DNA of 64,000 nt from Parvularcula sp039818345. Its GTDB lineage: Bacteria; Pseudomonadota; Alphaproteobacteria; Caulobacterales; Parvularculaceae. Shown here piece by piece: positions 53,266 through 62,111 of this stretch. Within the stretch, counting starts at the first letter, position 1; the number at the start of each line of letters is the position of its first letter. The stretch spans positions 1 to 64,000 of the forward strand of contig JBCBUC010000016.1 of the NCBI GenBank assembly GCA_039818345.1, read 5' to 3'. Position numbers and translations under genes: made by a program. The notes beneath the pieces were generated by a model. The model ran no database searches and had not been told where the DNA came from. It saw only the letters and a list, made by a program, of their open reading frames with translations.

Positions 53266-53359
53266 GTTGAGCGGCCGCTCATAGCGGCGCGTTGTGGGCA
53301 TTGGCAAGCAGCTGTGGGGGCGCTAGTTGTTAGAGGTGGGCGGTAAAGGCGGGTTCAAC

Positions 53360-53626
53360 ATGAAATCCTTGCGAATGACGGCATGGACCTTCGTTGCGTT
53401 CGCTTTGGCGCTTCTCGGCGCAGACCTGATCTCGACGCTTGAGGCCGGACAGCCGGTGGTGCGGACAACCAGAGAAGTGATCAACTTGATCCCGGGCGTC
53501 GCCATTGAGCCCTTGGGCACGGCCGGGGCGGCTGGTGTTCTCAATCTGGCGCTTGATCTACCGCTGTGGGGCATCTTGGGGCTGTTTGGAGTCGTCGCAA
53601 CATTTGTGTTCCGGTCGAGCGACTAA
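53360..53626 (+). CDS. Small membrane protein, unknown function
   Basis: The 88-residue product starts at an ATG after AAAGGCGGG and has two hydrophobic helices (TFVAFALALLGADLI and LWGILGLFGVVATFVF) with a short loop in between. I recognise no family. It converges with another small membrane-protein gene (8-bp gap), just right of tRNA-Ser. Confidence 0.5.
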   Translation: MKSLRMTAWTFVAFALALLGADLISTLEAGQPVVRTTREVINLIPGVAIEPLGTAGAAGVLNLALDLPLWGILGLFGVVATFVFRSSD

Positions 53627-53634
53627 GGCACAGA

Positions 53635-53868
53635 TCACGAACGATCATCGAAGGTCTTGCGGGACAGCCGGCCTGTCAGAACCATGCCCAAGGCACCCAC
53701 AAAGAAGATCACGAAGGGCAAAGCGGGATGCTCCAGAACACCGCGAAAACCCAGCAAATGCATTAAACCCACGACAATGGTGGTGAGGACCACGCCAATA
53801 ACCGCGCCTTCGACCGAAGCGATCAGAACTTTGCTCGCTAACCGATACGTCGAAGGCTCATTTTTCAT
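53635..53868 (-). CDS. Small two-helix membrane protein, unknown function
   Basis: The 77-residue product has two hydrophobic helices (VEGAVIGVVLTTIVVGLMHL and LPFVIFFVGALGMVLTG). Its ATG overlaps the stop of the AMP-ligase gene by 4 bp, so the two are cotranscribed and probably coupled. Function unknown. Confidence 0.55.
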   Translation of the reverse strand: MKNEPSTYRLASKVLIASVEGAVIGVVLTTIVVGLMHLLGFRGVLEHPALPFVIFFVGALGMVLTGRLSRKTFDDRS

Positions 53869-55577
53869 TCAGCAGCCTGGCGGTGGGCTTCTTCAGCCTC
53901 CTCGATCAGTTCCTCGGCCCGGCGTTGCAGGGTGACGTAGTCGACCTTGCCTGTTCCCAGAAGCGGGATCGCCTCGATATGCATCACGCGTTTGGGCACG
54001 GCCAATTCTGGCACGCCATGGGTCTGGGACCAGGAGAGAAGGTCATCGCGACGAGGATCTTCTTCCTCCGTCAGAAGAATGATCTGCTCACCCTTTTTGT
54101 CGTCAGGAAGAATGACCGCCGCATGGACAGCATCGGGCCACACCACGCTGGCGCAGTTTTCAACGACCGCGAGGCTCACCATCTCGCCGGAGATTTTCGC
54201 AAAGCGCTTTACCCGGCCGCGAATGGCCATGTAACCGCCGCCATCGATCTGCACGACGTCACCGGTATCGTACCAGCCGTCCTCAGGCACGTTGAGCTGT
54301 TTGGTCTTGGGGTCGAGGTAACCGGACATCACGTTGGGCCCCCGGATAAAGAGCCGGCCTCCCCCTTCAAGACCTTCAATCGCCTCAATCCGCGTCTCAA
54401 TACCAGGCAAGATTTTGCCCACGGTCCCCGGCCGGATATCGCCAGGTTGATTGACTGCAATCACCGGCGCCGCCTCGGTGGCACCGTAGCCTTCAAGCAC
54501 AGAAAAACCGAACTTCCGGCGGGCGAGCGAGCGGGTTTCGTCACGCACCTTTTCAGCGCCGCAAATCGCGTAACGAAGGGAATTCAGCGCCCCTTCCTTA
54601 GCCGACCGCAAATAGCGATGGAGGAACGTGTCCGTTGCGAACAACAGAGTTGCCCCTGTATGTTTGATCAGTTCAGGAACGATTTTGACATGAAGCGGTG
54701 ATGGGTAGGCGATTTGCGTCTTGCCATCGATCAGCGGGAAGAGTGATCCGCCAGTCAATCCGTAAGAGTGGAAGATCGGCAGCGGATTAAAGACCTTGTC
54801 GCCGGGCTCAAGGTCCACATGCAGACGGATCTGCTCGACATTGGCGACCAGGTTCTGGTGGGAAAGAACAACGCCCTTAGGTGCACCCTCCGTACCCGAT
54901 GTAAAGAGGATGACGCCCGGCGTATCGGGGCTCGTTGGACGCCGCATCAGGCTTGGGAAGATCTCCCCCACCGCCGCATAAAGTTTATCGGAGGTCGACA
55001 GTCCCTCGCGAATGTCCTCGATAATGTGAATCTGCGCCTTGGACGAAAGCGCATCGACCAAGCCCTCAAGACCACCCACCTCGATAAATTTTGATGAGGT
55101 GATGATATGTTTGATGTCAGCCGTCTCAAGCGCGGAGAAGAGCGCCTTCTCGCCAGCGGTGAAATTGAGCATGGCGGGGACTCGGCCACCGACATGAAGC
55201 GCAAGAAGCGTGATCACCCCGCCCGCGCTTGTCGGTAAGAGGACCCCGACATTTTCCTTCCGCTTGGTGAATTTGCCAAACGCACTCGAGAGAGCAAAGG
55301 CGCCGCGAACCACGTCTTTATAGCTGATCTCGCGGCCATCAGGCTCAACAAACGCCAGGGTCTTGCCGCCGACGCGGCCTTTGGTTTCAATGACCTTAGC
55401 AATAACGGTCGAACGCGAACGGGCCCAGACCCGGCGCCGAGACCGCTTAGCCTCTGCCTTTCGGGCTTTTTCTGCCGCTTCAATTTCACGTTGTTCGGCG
55501 GCAGCCACGAGCTTTTCATCGCCATCCGGCGCAGCTTCGTTAACCTTGCTCTGCTTTGTTTCCACGGCGGCGTCCAC
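53865..55577 (-). CDS. AMP-dependent acyl-CoA/acyl-ACP synthetase family protein
   Basis: The 570-residue protein has the adenylate-forming motifs: ILFTSGTEGAPKGVVLSHQN (P-loop), YGATEAAPVIAVN, GWYDTGDVVQIDG and a hinge region RGRVKRFAKISGEMV. It activates an acyl chain with ATP. The overall pattern is close to the ligase half of Aas (2-acylglycerophosphoethanolamine acyltransferase/acyl-ACP synthetase). A charged, Ala/Lys-rich N-terminus of about 45 residues precedes the domain. I place the start at the GTG at 55577, after GAGAGG; the longer frame upstream lacks a good site. Confidence 0.85.
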   Translation of the reverse strand: MDAAVETKQSKVNEAAPDGDEKLVAAAEQREIEAAEKARKAEAKRSRRRVWARSRSTVIAKVIETKGRVGGKTLAFVEPDGREISYKDVVRGAFALSSAFGKFTKRKENVGVLLPTSAGGVITLLALHVGGRVPAMLNFTAGEKALFSALETADIKHIITSSKFIEVGGLEGLVDALSSKAQIHIIEDIREGLSTSDKLYAAVGEIFPSLMRRPTSPDTPGVILFTSGTEGAPKGVVLSHQNLVANVEQIRLHVDLEPGDKVFNPLPIFHSYGLTGGSLFPLIDGKTQIAYPSPLHVKIVPELIKHTGATLLFATDTFLHRYLRSAKEGALNSLRYAICGAEKVRDETRSLARRKFGFSVLEGYGATEAAPVIAVNQPGDIRPGTVGKILPGIETRIEAIEGLEGGGRLFIRGPNVMSGYLDPKTKQLNVPEDGWYDTGDVVQIDGGGYMAIRGRVKRFAKISGEMVSLAVVENCASVVWPDAVHAAVILPDDKKGEQIILLTEEEDPRRDDLLSWSQTHGVPELAVPKRVMHIEAIPLLGTGKVDYVTLQRRAEELIEEAEEAHRQAAE

Positions 55578-55659
55578 GCAACCTCTCCCGGATCTGATGG
55601 TTATCCGCTGAGGCTTAGGCGTTCTGGACGAACCCTTCAATGAGGCACACAGCTGACCG

Positions 55660-55902
55660 ATGGCCAAGACTGAACTGAGGAACGTTTCGTTTCAAATTAA
55701 GACGCTGAAGGCTGCAGTTTCGCCGATTGCCGCGGCGCTTGCGCTGATGGTGATGGCGGCAGCTTTGCCCCTGCTTTTGATCAGCGAACGCGAGCCAACC
55801 GCCGAGACGGTTCCTTATCTTGTGATCGAGATTGACGGCGCGGTCGACCGCTATGCCCCGATCGAGCCTGATCGGAGCTTGCCGCGCCCTGGCAGATCGT
55901 GA
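55660..55902 (+). CDS. Short membrane protein before rppH, unknown function
   Basis: The 80-residue product has one hydrophobic helix (IAAALALMVMAAALPLLLI) near the N-terminus and a charged, Pro-rich remainder. It lies 12 bp upstream of rppH on the same strand, where many alphaproteobacteria have a divergent polysaccharide deacetylase gene; it could be a remnant or a separate small protein. Confidence 0.45.
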   Translation: MAKTELRNVSFQIKTLKAAVSPIAAALALMVMAAALPLLLISEREPTAETVPYLVIEIDGAVDRYAPIEPDRSLPRPGRS

Positions 55903-55914
55903 AGACGTCGGGTG

Positions 55915-56430
55915 ATGAAGGAACTGCCTGAACTTGAAGACTATCGCCCGAATGTCGGGATCTGTGTTTTTAACAAAGAAGGCCGGGTCTGGCTCGGCGA
56001 ACGGCTGACAGCGCCTGGCACCCGAGAGGTGAACCCCTATCGTTGGCAAATGCCCCAAGGCGGGATCGATGCCGGCGAAAGCATCACGGCCGCCGCCTTC
56101 CGTGAATTAGAAGAAGAGACGGGGATCACGTCAGCCCGTCTTTTGATCAGCACGCCGGGCTGGCTCGTTTATGACTTCCCGCCGAAGTATCGCCGCAGGG
56201 GCCTCAAAAAATGGCTCGGTCAGCGGCAAAAATGGGTGGCGATGCTGTTTGAGGGTGACGACGGCGAGATCAACCTCAACGGCCATCTTCCCGCTGAGTT
56301 TGAGCGCTGGCGCTGGGCCGACCTTGATGAGCTTGAAGAGCTGATCGTTCCGTTCAAACGGGAAGTCTATGCCGAAGTGGTTGCGGCCTTCCGGCCTCTT
56401 TCGACCTTCATCCGCGAGGCACTAAATTAG
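55915..56430 (+). CDS. rppH: RNA pyrophosphohydrolase
   Basis: The 171-residue protein has the Nudix box GGIDAGESITAAAFRELEEETG (shown only in part here: GGIDAGES and RELEEETG) and the NudH/RppH context RPNVGICVFN and WQMPQGG. It removes pyrophosphate from mRNA 5' ends to start decay. Two start codons in a row (GTG at 55912, ATG at 55915) are possible; I prefer the ATG. Confidence 0.93.
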   Translation: MKELPELEDYRPNVGICVFNKEGRVWLGERLTAPGTREVNPYRWQMPQGGIDAGESITAAAFRELEEETGITSARLLISTPGWLVYDFPPKYRRRGLKKWLGQRQKWVAMLFEGDDGEINLNGHLPAEFERWRWADLDELEELIVPFKREVYAEVVAAFRPLSTFIREALN

Positions 56431-56511
56431 ACAAAAGGATCAAGTGGGTGCCGCGATGACCCTATGGGCTGTTTTTGGTGGTGACCGCTTCTTTTGCTAA
56501 GGACCTGGCCT

Positions 56512-57306
56512 ATGGGGCGTATCAAGAAAAAACCGCCGACGATCAATCTGGTGGCCGAAGCCTTAGGCGGCTTTGAGGCCGCTACGGCTCCAGCTGCGCT
56601 TTTGCGGGCTGGCTCAATTGGCCGACGTGCTTTGACCAGACGGCCTATTATCGTTGTGCCTGGCTTTGGCGCCAACGACTGGTCAACGCTGCCGCTTCGC
56701 ACCTACCTCAAACGTTGCGGATACGAGGCGGAAGGTTGGGGACTGGGCCAAAACAGGGGCGGCCGCGGTCTCGTCAAAAACGCGTCCGAGATTTCCGACC
56801 GCTGGGAATTTGACCGCGAGCTCGCCCGTCCCGTTGACGTCGAGGTGCCAGCGATCTGCGATCGGTTTTTCGAGCGAGTGAAAGAACGCTCAAGGGCACT
56901 TGGCGGGCCGGTTTCGCTCATTGGGTGGAGCCTTGGCGGCTATATTGCCCGTGAGGCGGCGCGGGAATTTCCCGATCATGTTTCGCAAGTGATCACACTC
57001 GGTTCACCGATCAATGGCGGTCCGAAATACACAAGCATTGAGCCGCTGTTCAAATTGCGCGGGGCCAATCTTGAGCTGATCGAGGAGACGATCAAAGAGC
57101 GGAACGCCAAACCGATCAACGTTCCGATCACGGCGATCTACGGCACGAGAGATGGGATCGTGAGCGATTTTGCCGCGATCGATACGTCGAGCCCGAAAGT
57201 GCGCAACATTCAGGTCTCCGCATCGCATTTTGGTATGGGCTTTAGCTCGAGCGTCTGGTCTTTGGTTCAACGCACCCTCGAAGAGGGCGACAAGCGCAGC
57301 GCTTAG
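56512..57306 (+). CDS. Alpha/beta hydrolase family protein
   Basis: The 264-residue protein has RRPIIVVPGFGANDWS near residue 45 and the nucleophile elbow IGWSLGGYIA with Ser in G-x-S-x-G. A plausible Asp (GTRDGIVSD) and His (ASHFGMGFS) complete the triad. Substrate is unknown; the fold occurs in esterases, lipases and acyltransferases. AAGGA precedes the ATG at 56512. The stop overlaps the convergent thioredoxin gene by 4 bp. Confidence 0.85.
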   Translation: MGRIKKKPPTINLVAEALGGFEAATAPAALLRAGSIGRRALTRRPIIVVPGFGANDWSTLPLRTYLKRCGYEAEGWGLGQNRGGRGLVKNASEISDRWEFDRELARPVDVEVPAICDRFFERVKERSRALGGPVSLIGWSLGGYIAREAAREFPDHVSQVITLGSPINGGPKYTSIEPLFKLRGANLELIEETIKERNAKPINVPITAIYGTRDGIVSDFAAIDTSSPKVRNIQVSASHFGMGFSSSVWSLVQRTLEEGDKRSA

Positions 57307-57932
57307 TTCGGGTAGTGACCGGAAGCGATCGCTTTCAAAAGTCGAAGAGCCTCAGGCGATCCCCAATCGGCAGCGCCGGACAACCGGGCGACCTCACGGC
57401 CGCGACCGTCATAAAGGATCGTCAGCGGCAATTGGAGATCCCGACCATACGCACCCATCAACGCCAGCGATGGGTCTTGCACCAAGGTCAGCTTGTCCGC
57501 CCCAATCTTGGTCAGCATCGCCTGCTGCTTTAATCCATCACCAGGCTCCATCGCCACGGCGAGGACCTTCACCCGTCCCCCAAGCTCTTGCTCCATCTTT
57601 TGAAGAGCGGGCAGCTCTTCAAGACACGGTGCGCACCAGGTCGCCCATAAATTGACCACCAGCGGGACGCCTTGTGCATAGTCCCCGAGGCGCACGGCAT
57701 CACCGTCGTGCTGCAGGCGAACGGCTGGCATTTTGGGCGCGGGGTAGATGCGTTCGAGCGTCGCCATCTCGCCAACAGCATAGACCGGCGCGGTCGCTTC
57801 CCAGGGTTTAGGCGGCGCGTAGGTGGCTGACAAAAGAGCGTAAAGCGCACCGGCCCCGCCGATCATCAGCATCAGCTTTAAGAGCCCCATCGGCTGCCTC
57901 AAACCAGCGATTTGCGCTTTGATCCAAGCCAT
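57303..57932 (-). CDS. tlpA: TlpA-like membrane-anchored thiol:disulfide oxidoreductase
   Basis: The 209-residue protein has an N-terminal membrane anchor (MGLLKLMLMIGGAGALYALL) and a periplasmic thioredoxin fold with the redox motif WCAPC. It probably reduces periplasmic disulfides, for example in cytochrome c or oxidase assembly. The place just before lysA and a small lipoprotein gene, divergently, is typical for TlpA in this class. Confidence 0.88.
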   Translation of the reverse strand: MAWIKAQIAGLRQPMGLLKLMLMIGGAGALYALLSATYAPPKPWEATAPVYAVGEMATLERIYPAPKMPAVRLQHDGDAVRLGDYAQGVPLVVNLWATWCAPCLEELPALQKMEQELGGRVKVLAVAMEPGDGLKQQAMLTKIGADKLTLVQDPSLALMGAYGRDLQLPLTILYDGRGREVARLSGAADWGSPEALRLLKAIASGHYPN

Positions 57933-58001
57933 AAGCTCTCCTATCCAAGAGCGCTATTATGCTGTCTTGGGACGCAGCTGGCCACGTGCTAGTGCGCCGC
58001 A

Positions 58002-58124
58002 ATGATCATTCGTTTTTCAGCCCTCGTCTTTGCCCTGTTCGCCGCCGTCTCATGCGGAAAGCGCGCCCCGCTCGATGTGCCGCCTCCGCCAGAGAACAGC
58101 GCTGTTGCCAGCGCGGCTCAGTAG
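58002..58124 (+). CDS. lptM: LptM (YifL)-like small lipoprotein
   Basis: The 40-residue product starts at the ATG at 58002 and has a short signal peptide with a lipobox-like end (LFAAVSC), then KRAPLDVPPPPEN and a short Ala/Gln tail. A tiny lipoprotein directly upstream of lysA is a conserved feature in proteobacteria; in E. coli it is LptM, which helps assemble the LptD lipopolysaccharide translocon. It ends 9 bp before the lysA start. Confidence 0.7.
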   Translation: MIIRFSALVFALFAAVSCGKRAPLDVPPPPENSAVASAAQ

Positions 58125-58133
58125 AGAGCCAGC

Positions 58134-59381
58134 ATGCACCACTTTAGCCATCGTAACGGCCTTCTTTACGCTGAGGACATTCCCATCAGTCGGATCGCCG
58201 ACGAAGTGGGCACGCCCTGCTATATCTACTCAGCAGCAACGCTGAGGCGGCATGCGCGTGTGTTCCGTGAGCCCTTTCCCGAAGGCACCGTGGTGGCTTT
58301 TTCAGTCAAAGCACTGAGCAATCTGTCGGTCTTAAAACTCTTGCGCGAGGAAGGTCTTGGCGCGGACGTGGTATCGGCGGGTGAGCTTGAGCGGGCCATC
58401 CGTGCAGGAATCGACCCCCAAAAGATCGTCTTCTCCGGCGTTGGCAAGACAAAGGGTGAGCTTGCCGCAGCTCTCGAAGCGGGCATTTTGCAATTTAATG
58501 TCGAGAGTGAAGCAGAACTCCGTATGCTGTCGCACGTGGCCCAAGAAAGAGGTCGGGACGCGCCGGTTGCCCTTCGCATCAATCCCGATGTCGACGCCGA
58601 CACCCATCCTGGTATTTCCACAGGCAAGGCCGATGATAAATTCGGGATCCCCTGGGACCGCGCGCTCGAGACCTATCAGTTGGCCCGAAGCCTTCCGGGA
58701 ATCGACCCCTCAGGGCTTGATCTTCATATTGGTTCACAGATCACATCGCTCGAGCCATTTGAACGTGCCGCTGAACGCGCTGCTGGTCTTGTCAAGCATT
58801 TGCGGAACGAGGGTTTTGAGATCAATCGCCTCGACCTCGGCGGCGGCCTCGGTGTTCCTTATAAGGATGGTGAGATACCGCCCCTCCCCTCTGCGTATGC
58901 TGAGCGCCTGACAAGGGTCACTGCCCCTCTTGATATCCAATTGATTTTAGAGCCCGGTCGGGTGATCGCTGGGAACGCCGGCGTTCTCTTGTCGCGTGTG
59001 ACGCTGACCAAGAAACAAACCACCAAACACTTCACGGTCGTCGATGCGGCGATGAACGATTTGATCCGACCGGCACTCTATGGCGCGCAACATATGATTT
59101 TGCCGGGAACGGAGAAGACGGGCGACACTATAGCGACAACGATTGTCGGACCGGTGTGCGAGAGCACTGATCAATTTACAGCCGACGCGTCGCTTGCCAA
59201 ACTTGAGGCGGGCGATCTTTTGGCCTTCGGCACAGCTGGGGCCTACGGAGCGGTGCAAGCCTCGCAGTATAACTCCCGGCCTTTGGTGCCAGAAATCCTG
59301 GTCGACGGTGATAAGTACAAGGTCATCCGCCGGCGACCAACCTATGAAGAGATGCTCGCCCTCGAATTGAACGACGACTAG
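58134..59381 (+). CDS. lysA: Diaminopimelate decarboxylase
   Basis: The 415-residue fold-type III PLP enzyme has the PLP Lys in FSVKALSN near residue 62, the phosphate/Gly loop DLGGGLGVPY, EPGRVIAGNAG and the Cys/Tyr ends of the active site (VCESTDQF and AYGAVQASQYN). It makes lysine from meso-diaminopimelate. The stop overlaps the convergent rmuC stop by 4 bp. Confidence 0.96.
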   Translation: MHHFSHRNGLLYAEDIPISRIADEVGTPCYIYSAATLRRHARVFREPFPEGTVVAFSVKALSNLSVLKLLREEGLGADVVSAGELERAIRAGIDPQKIVFSGVGKTKGELAAALEAGILQFNVESEAELRMLSHVAQERGRDAPVALRINPDVDADTHPGISTGKADDKFGIPWDRALETYQLARSLPGIDPSGLDLHIGSQITSLEPFERAAERAAGLVKHLRNEGFEINRLDLGGGLGVPYKDGEIPPLPSAYAERLTRVTAPLDIQLILEPGRVIAGNAGVLLSRVTLTKKQTTKHFTVVDAAMNDLIRPALYGAQHMILPGTEKTGDTIATTIVGPVCESTDQFTADASLAKLEAGDLLAFGTAGAYGAVQASQYNSRPLVPEILVDGDKYKVIRRRPTYEEMLALELNDD

Positions 59382-61267
59382 CGCAAGTCGTCATCTCTGT
59401 CGTCACGGTACGCTGGACGCGTCTCGTCGGCGATTGGATCGCGGTTGTCATCAAGATCAAACGCAAAACGCTCGAGCCGCGCTTCAAAATCGTCTTCTGG
59501 GCGCCTCACCGATGGCTCTTGCCGATAGCGGCGACCAGCCGGTTGGGTGGTTCCGCGAGCACGTTCGAGCTCATCGGAGATGGCCTGCTCCTGTTCACGC
59601 AACTGGCGGAGCCTCCGCTCAAGCGCCGCTTCTTCACTGGTCAGCCCGCGCGAGCGTGGACGCTCTTGTGGACCTGCATAATAGGGTCCATCCGAGCCAT
59701 CGTCAAAACCCTGCCCGGCCTGGTATTCATCGCCACCCGGAAGAACATTGTGCAGAAGATTAAGGGTACCCATGAGTGTCGAAGGCGAGGTCAGCCAGAC
59801 ACGTGCGCGGTGGCTATCGCGAACAAGATCAGGGAACCGATCGTGAAGAATGGTATAGGCCGCTTCGGACGGCATAAACAGAATCGCGCTATCCGTCGTC
59901 TCTCCGGGCACAATGCATCGATCTGCGCAACTAAAAATCGCCCGCAGCACGGTGCGGCGGAACTCGTCCTCACCGGCTTTAGCCTGGGGCAGGTTCTTCC
60001 GCACCGAGTCGCGCGAAGGAAGGCGATTAAAGGTTTCGATCGGGAAGTGCCCATCAATGGCCACTTTGCTCCGTCCACCGCGCAGATAAATCACGCAATC
60101 CGTGGCGTGACCGTTCGAAAGCTTCGCGTTAAGCTCAAAAGCCTCATCATCGAGTGTTCCGCGAACGACGTCACTCAGACGCATACTGACAGCGCTTGTA
60201 TCCGCCTCTGCGCGGTCAAGAAAATTCCGTTCAAGCCTGCCGAAGTCTTCTTGGAGCGTCTCCAATTGTCCGCGCAGCTCGGAAACCGCAGCGCTGCTCA
60301 ACTCGGCATCATCTTTAAAGCCGCGGACATCCTCGTGCAGAAGACGCATGTCGCTGCGTAGCGGCGCCACATCAGCCATGCGGTGATCGAACGACTGGCT
60401 GAGTTCAGCGAGACGCTCACCTTGGCGCTCGAGGCTCTGGGTAATGCGCTCGATTGATGTCGAAATGCCCTCAAACCGCCGACGAGTCGTCGCGCCATCG
60501 TCAAACTCGCTGCCAAAGCCTGCCACCGGCCGGGCTTCCAGTTTCCGGTCCATCGAAGAAAGGAAGAGATCGAGACGGCTCGACTGTTCATCCTTCATCA
60601 TACTGAGCTGTCGGCGCACGTCGCTGCGCAATTCATCGATGCGCAAGGACTGACGATTTTCCGCCGCTGAGATGTAGTCGCGAATAAATGGCGCCACATA
60701 GGGCACATCATCGTCGGAGGCGCTCGCGAAACCCGCTTCTTGTTGCGCAAAGCTCTCGGTCGGAACCCAACCGCTCTCGCTTGGCGGCAAATTGCGTTCA
60801 AGCGTCGAGCCCGCAACGCTCCCATAGTCGTAGTCCGTTGACGCCTGGGTCACCTGTTCCTTGGGCAATTCCGGTTCGTCGGCATGATGCGTGGCGACCA
60901 AGGTTTCCCGGCTGCCTTCAGCCGCGCGAAGCGGCACGACATTGGCGGGCTCTTCCGGCTCTGGGTCGTCGGCTTCATCAAAATCAGCGCCATTGGCTGA
61001 TAGCAAAGGCCCAGGCTCTCGCGTGATCGTCGTTGTGTCCTGATCATCCTCGGCGCGCGCGATCCGGATCGACGCGAACTCGTCTTTCATGTCGACCGAG
61101 TCGTCATGCCGGTTTGTGTATTCATCATCGTCATCGAAAAGATCGCGCCCCCGATTATAATCATCAGGGTCGCGGTTGCTGCGACCGTAAAGCACAGCCA
61201 GCGCCGCGATGACCAAAAGAATAGCCGCCGCAATGATCAGCCAAATTGTCAGGTCACTGTTATCCAT
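59378..61267 (-). CDS. rmuC: DNA recombination protein RmuC family
   Basis: The 629-residue protein has an N-terminal membrane helix (LTIWLIIAAAILLVIAALAV), an acidic, disordered stretch of about 170 residues, a long coiled coil, and the RmuC domain (VIYLRGGRSKVAIDGHFP, ILFMPSEAAYTILHDRFPDL in part, SPSTLMGTLNLLHNVLP). The Lys, Asp and Glu of the nuclease-like core are present. RmuC limits inversions between short inverted repeats. A C-terminal charged tail of about 90 residues follows. I start at the ATG at 61267; an in-frame extension to 61435 lacks a good site. Confidence 0.88.
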   Translation of the reverse strand: MDNSDLTIWLIIAAAILLVIAALAVLYGRSNRDPDDYNRGRDLFDDDDEYTNRHDDSVDMKDEFASIRIARAEDDQDTTTITREPGPLLSANGADFDEADDPEPEEPANVVPLRAAEGSRETLVATHHADEPELPKEQVTQASTDYDYGSVAGSTLERNLPPSESGWVPTESFAQQEAGFASASDDDVPYVAPFIRDYISAAENRQSLRIDELRSDVRRQLSMMKDEQSSRLDLFLSSMDRKLEARPVAGFGSEFDDGATTRRRFEGISTSIERITQSLERQGERLAELSQSFDHRMADVAPLRSDMRLLHEDVRGFKDDAELSSAAVSELRGQLETLQEDFGRLERNFLDRAEADTSAVSMRLSDVVRGTLDDEAFELNAKLSNGHATDCVIYLRGGRSKVAIDGHFPIETFNRLPSRDSVRKNLPQAKAGEDEFRRTVLRAIFSCADRCIVPGETTDSAILFMPSEAAYTILHDRFPDLVRDSHRARVWLTSPSTLMGTLNLLHNVLPGGDEYQAGQGFDDGSDGPYYAGPQERPRSRGLTSEEAALERRLRQLREQEQAISDELERARGTTQPAGRRYRQEPSVRRPEDDFEARLERFAFDLDDNRDPIADETRPAYRDDRDDDLR

Positions 61268-61584
61268 GAACGGGCCCGTCCTCACCAATTGCCGCTCGGC
61301 ATCCGCCATCATCTCGTCGATGATGGAGTCCGCCTGCATATGAGCTGGCTTCCAAAATCGTGCCATACTCCACCACCACATCCCACTCAGAGGAGCTGAG
61401 CAGCAAAATCTGTACCCCTGGCCAGTTGTAGCCAAAGTTTTTATGACATTAAAACAGTACCGTGGCGAGAGACGTTCGCAACTATGCCAAACGCATAGGT
61501 TGTATCAGAGGTTTAGACTGTCCGATAATAAGTCATCGGCGCTCACGGATTGACCACTGTGCCCACTGTACTTAGTTCAAATAC

Positions 61585-62106
61585 ATGGCTGTTCGCGAGA
61601 TTCTGACTGTACCTGACCCCCGTCTCCGCGAGGTGTCGAAAGAAGTGACAGACGTCACTGACGACACCCGCGCGCTGATGGATGATATGCTTGAGACCAT
61701 GTATGCCGCACCGGGAATTGGTCTGGCGGCGATCCAGGTGGGTGTCCCACTGCGGATCATCGTGATGGATTTGGCCGGTCAGGATGACGATCCGCAGCCT
61801 CGCTATTTCGTGAATCCCAAAATTGTCGATCCAGCAGACGAGCTCGCACCCTATGAAGAGGGCTGCCTGTCCGTCCCTGAGGCATTTGAAGAGATCGATC
61901 GTCCAGCGCGCTGCACCGTTGAGTATCTCGATTATGAAGGCATGCCGCAGAAGCTCGAAGCCGATGGGCTGCTTGCCACCTGTATCCAGCACGAAATGGA
62001 TCATCTGGAAGGCGTTCTTTTTATCGACCACCTTTCCCGGCTGAAGCGCGAACGGATCCTCAAACGGCTCAAGAAAGAAAAAACCGCCTCGATGGCGGCG
62101 GAGTAA
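61585..62106 (+). CDS. def: Peptide deformylase
   Basis: The 173-residue protein has the three PDF motifs: GIGLAAIQVG, EGCLSVPE and QHEMDHLEGVLF, which supply the Gln, the Cys and the two His metal ligands. It removes the N-formyl group from new proteins. fmt follows 5 bp later, and the def-fmt-truA order is standard in the class. The basic C-terminal tail (RILKRLKKEK) is common in alphaproteobacterial forms. Confidence 0.96.
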   Translation: MAVREILTVPDPRLREVSKEVTDVTDDTRALMDDMLETMYAAPGIGLAAIQVGVPLRIIVMDLAGQDDDPQPRYFVNPKIVDPADELAPYEEGCLSVPEAFEEIDRPARCTVEYLDYEGMPQKLEADGLLATCIQHEMDHLEGVLFIDHLSRLKRERILKRLKKEKTASMAAE

Positions 62107-62111
62107 AGACC

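Noticed and set aside
52855..53307. 150-codon minus-strand frame across tRNA-Ser
   Set aside because: It runs through the tRNA gene and the repeat array and has no domain.
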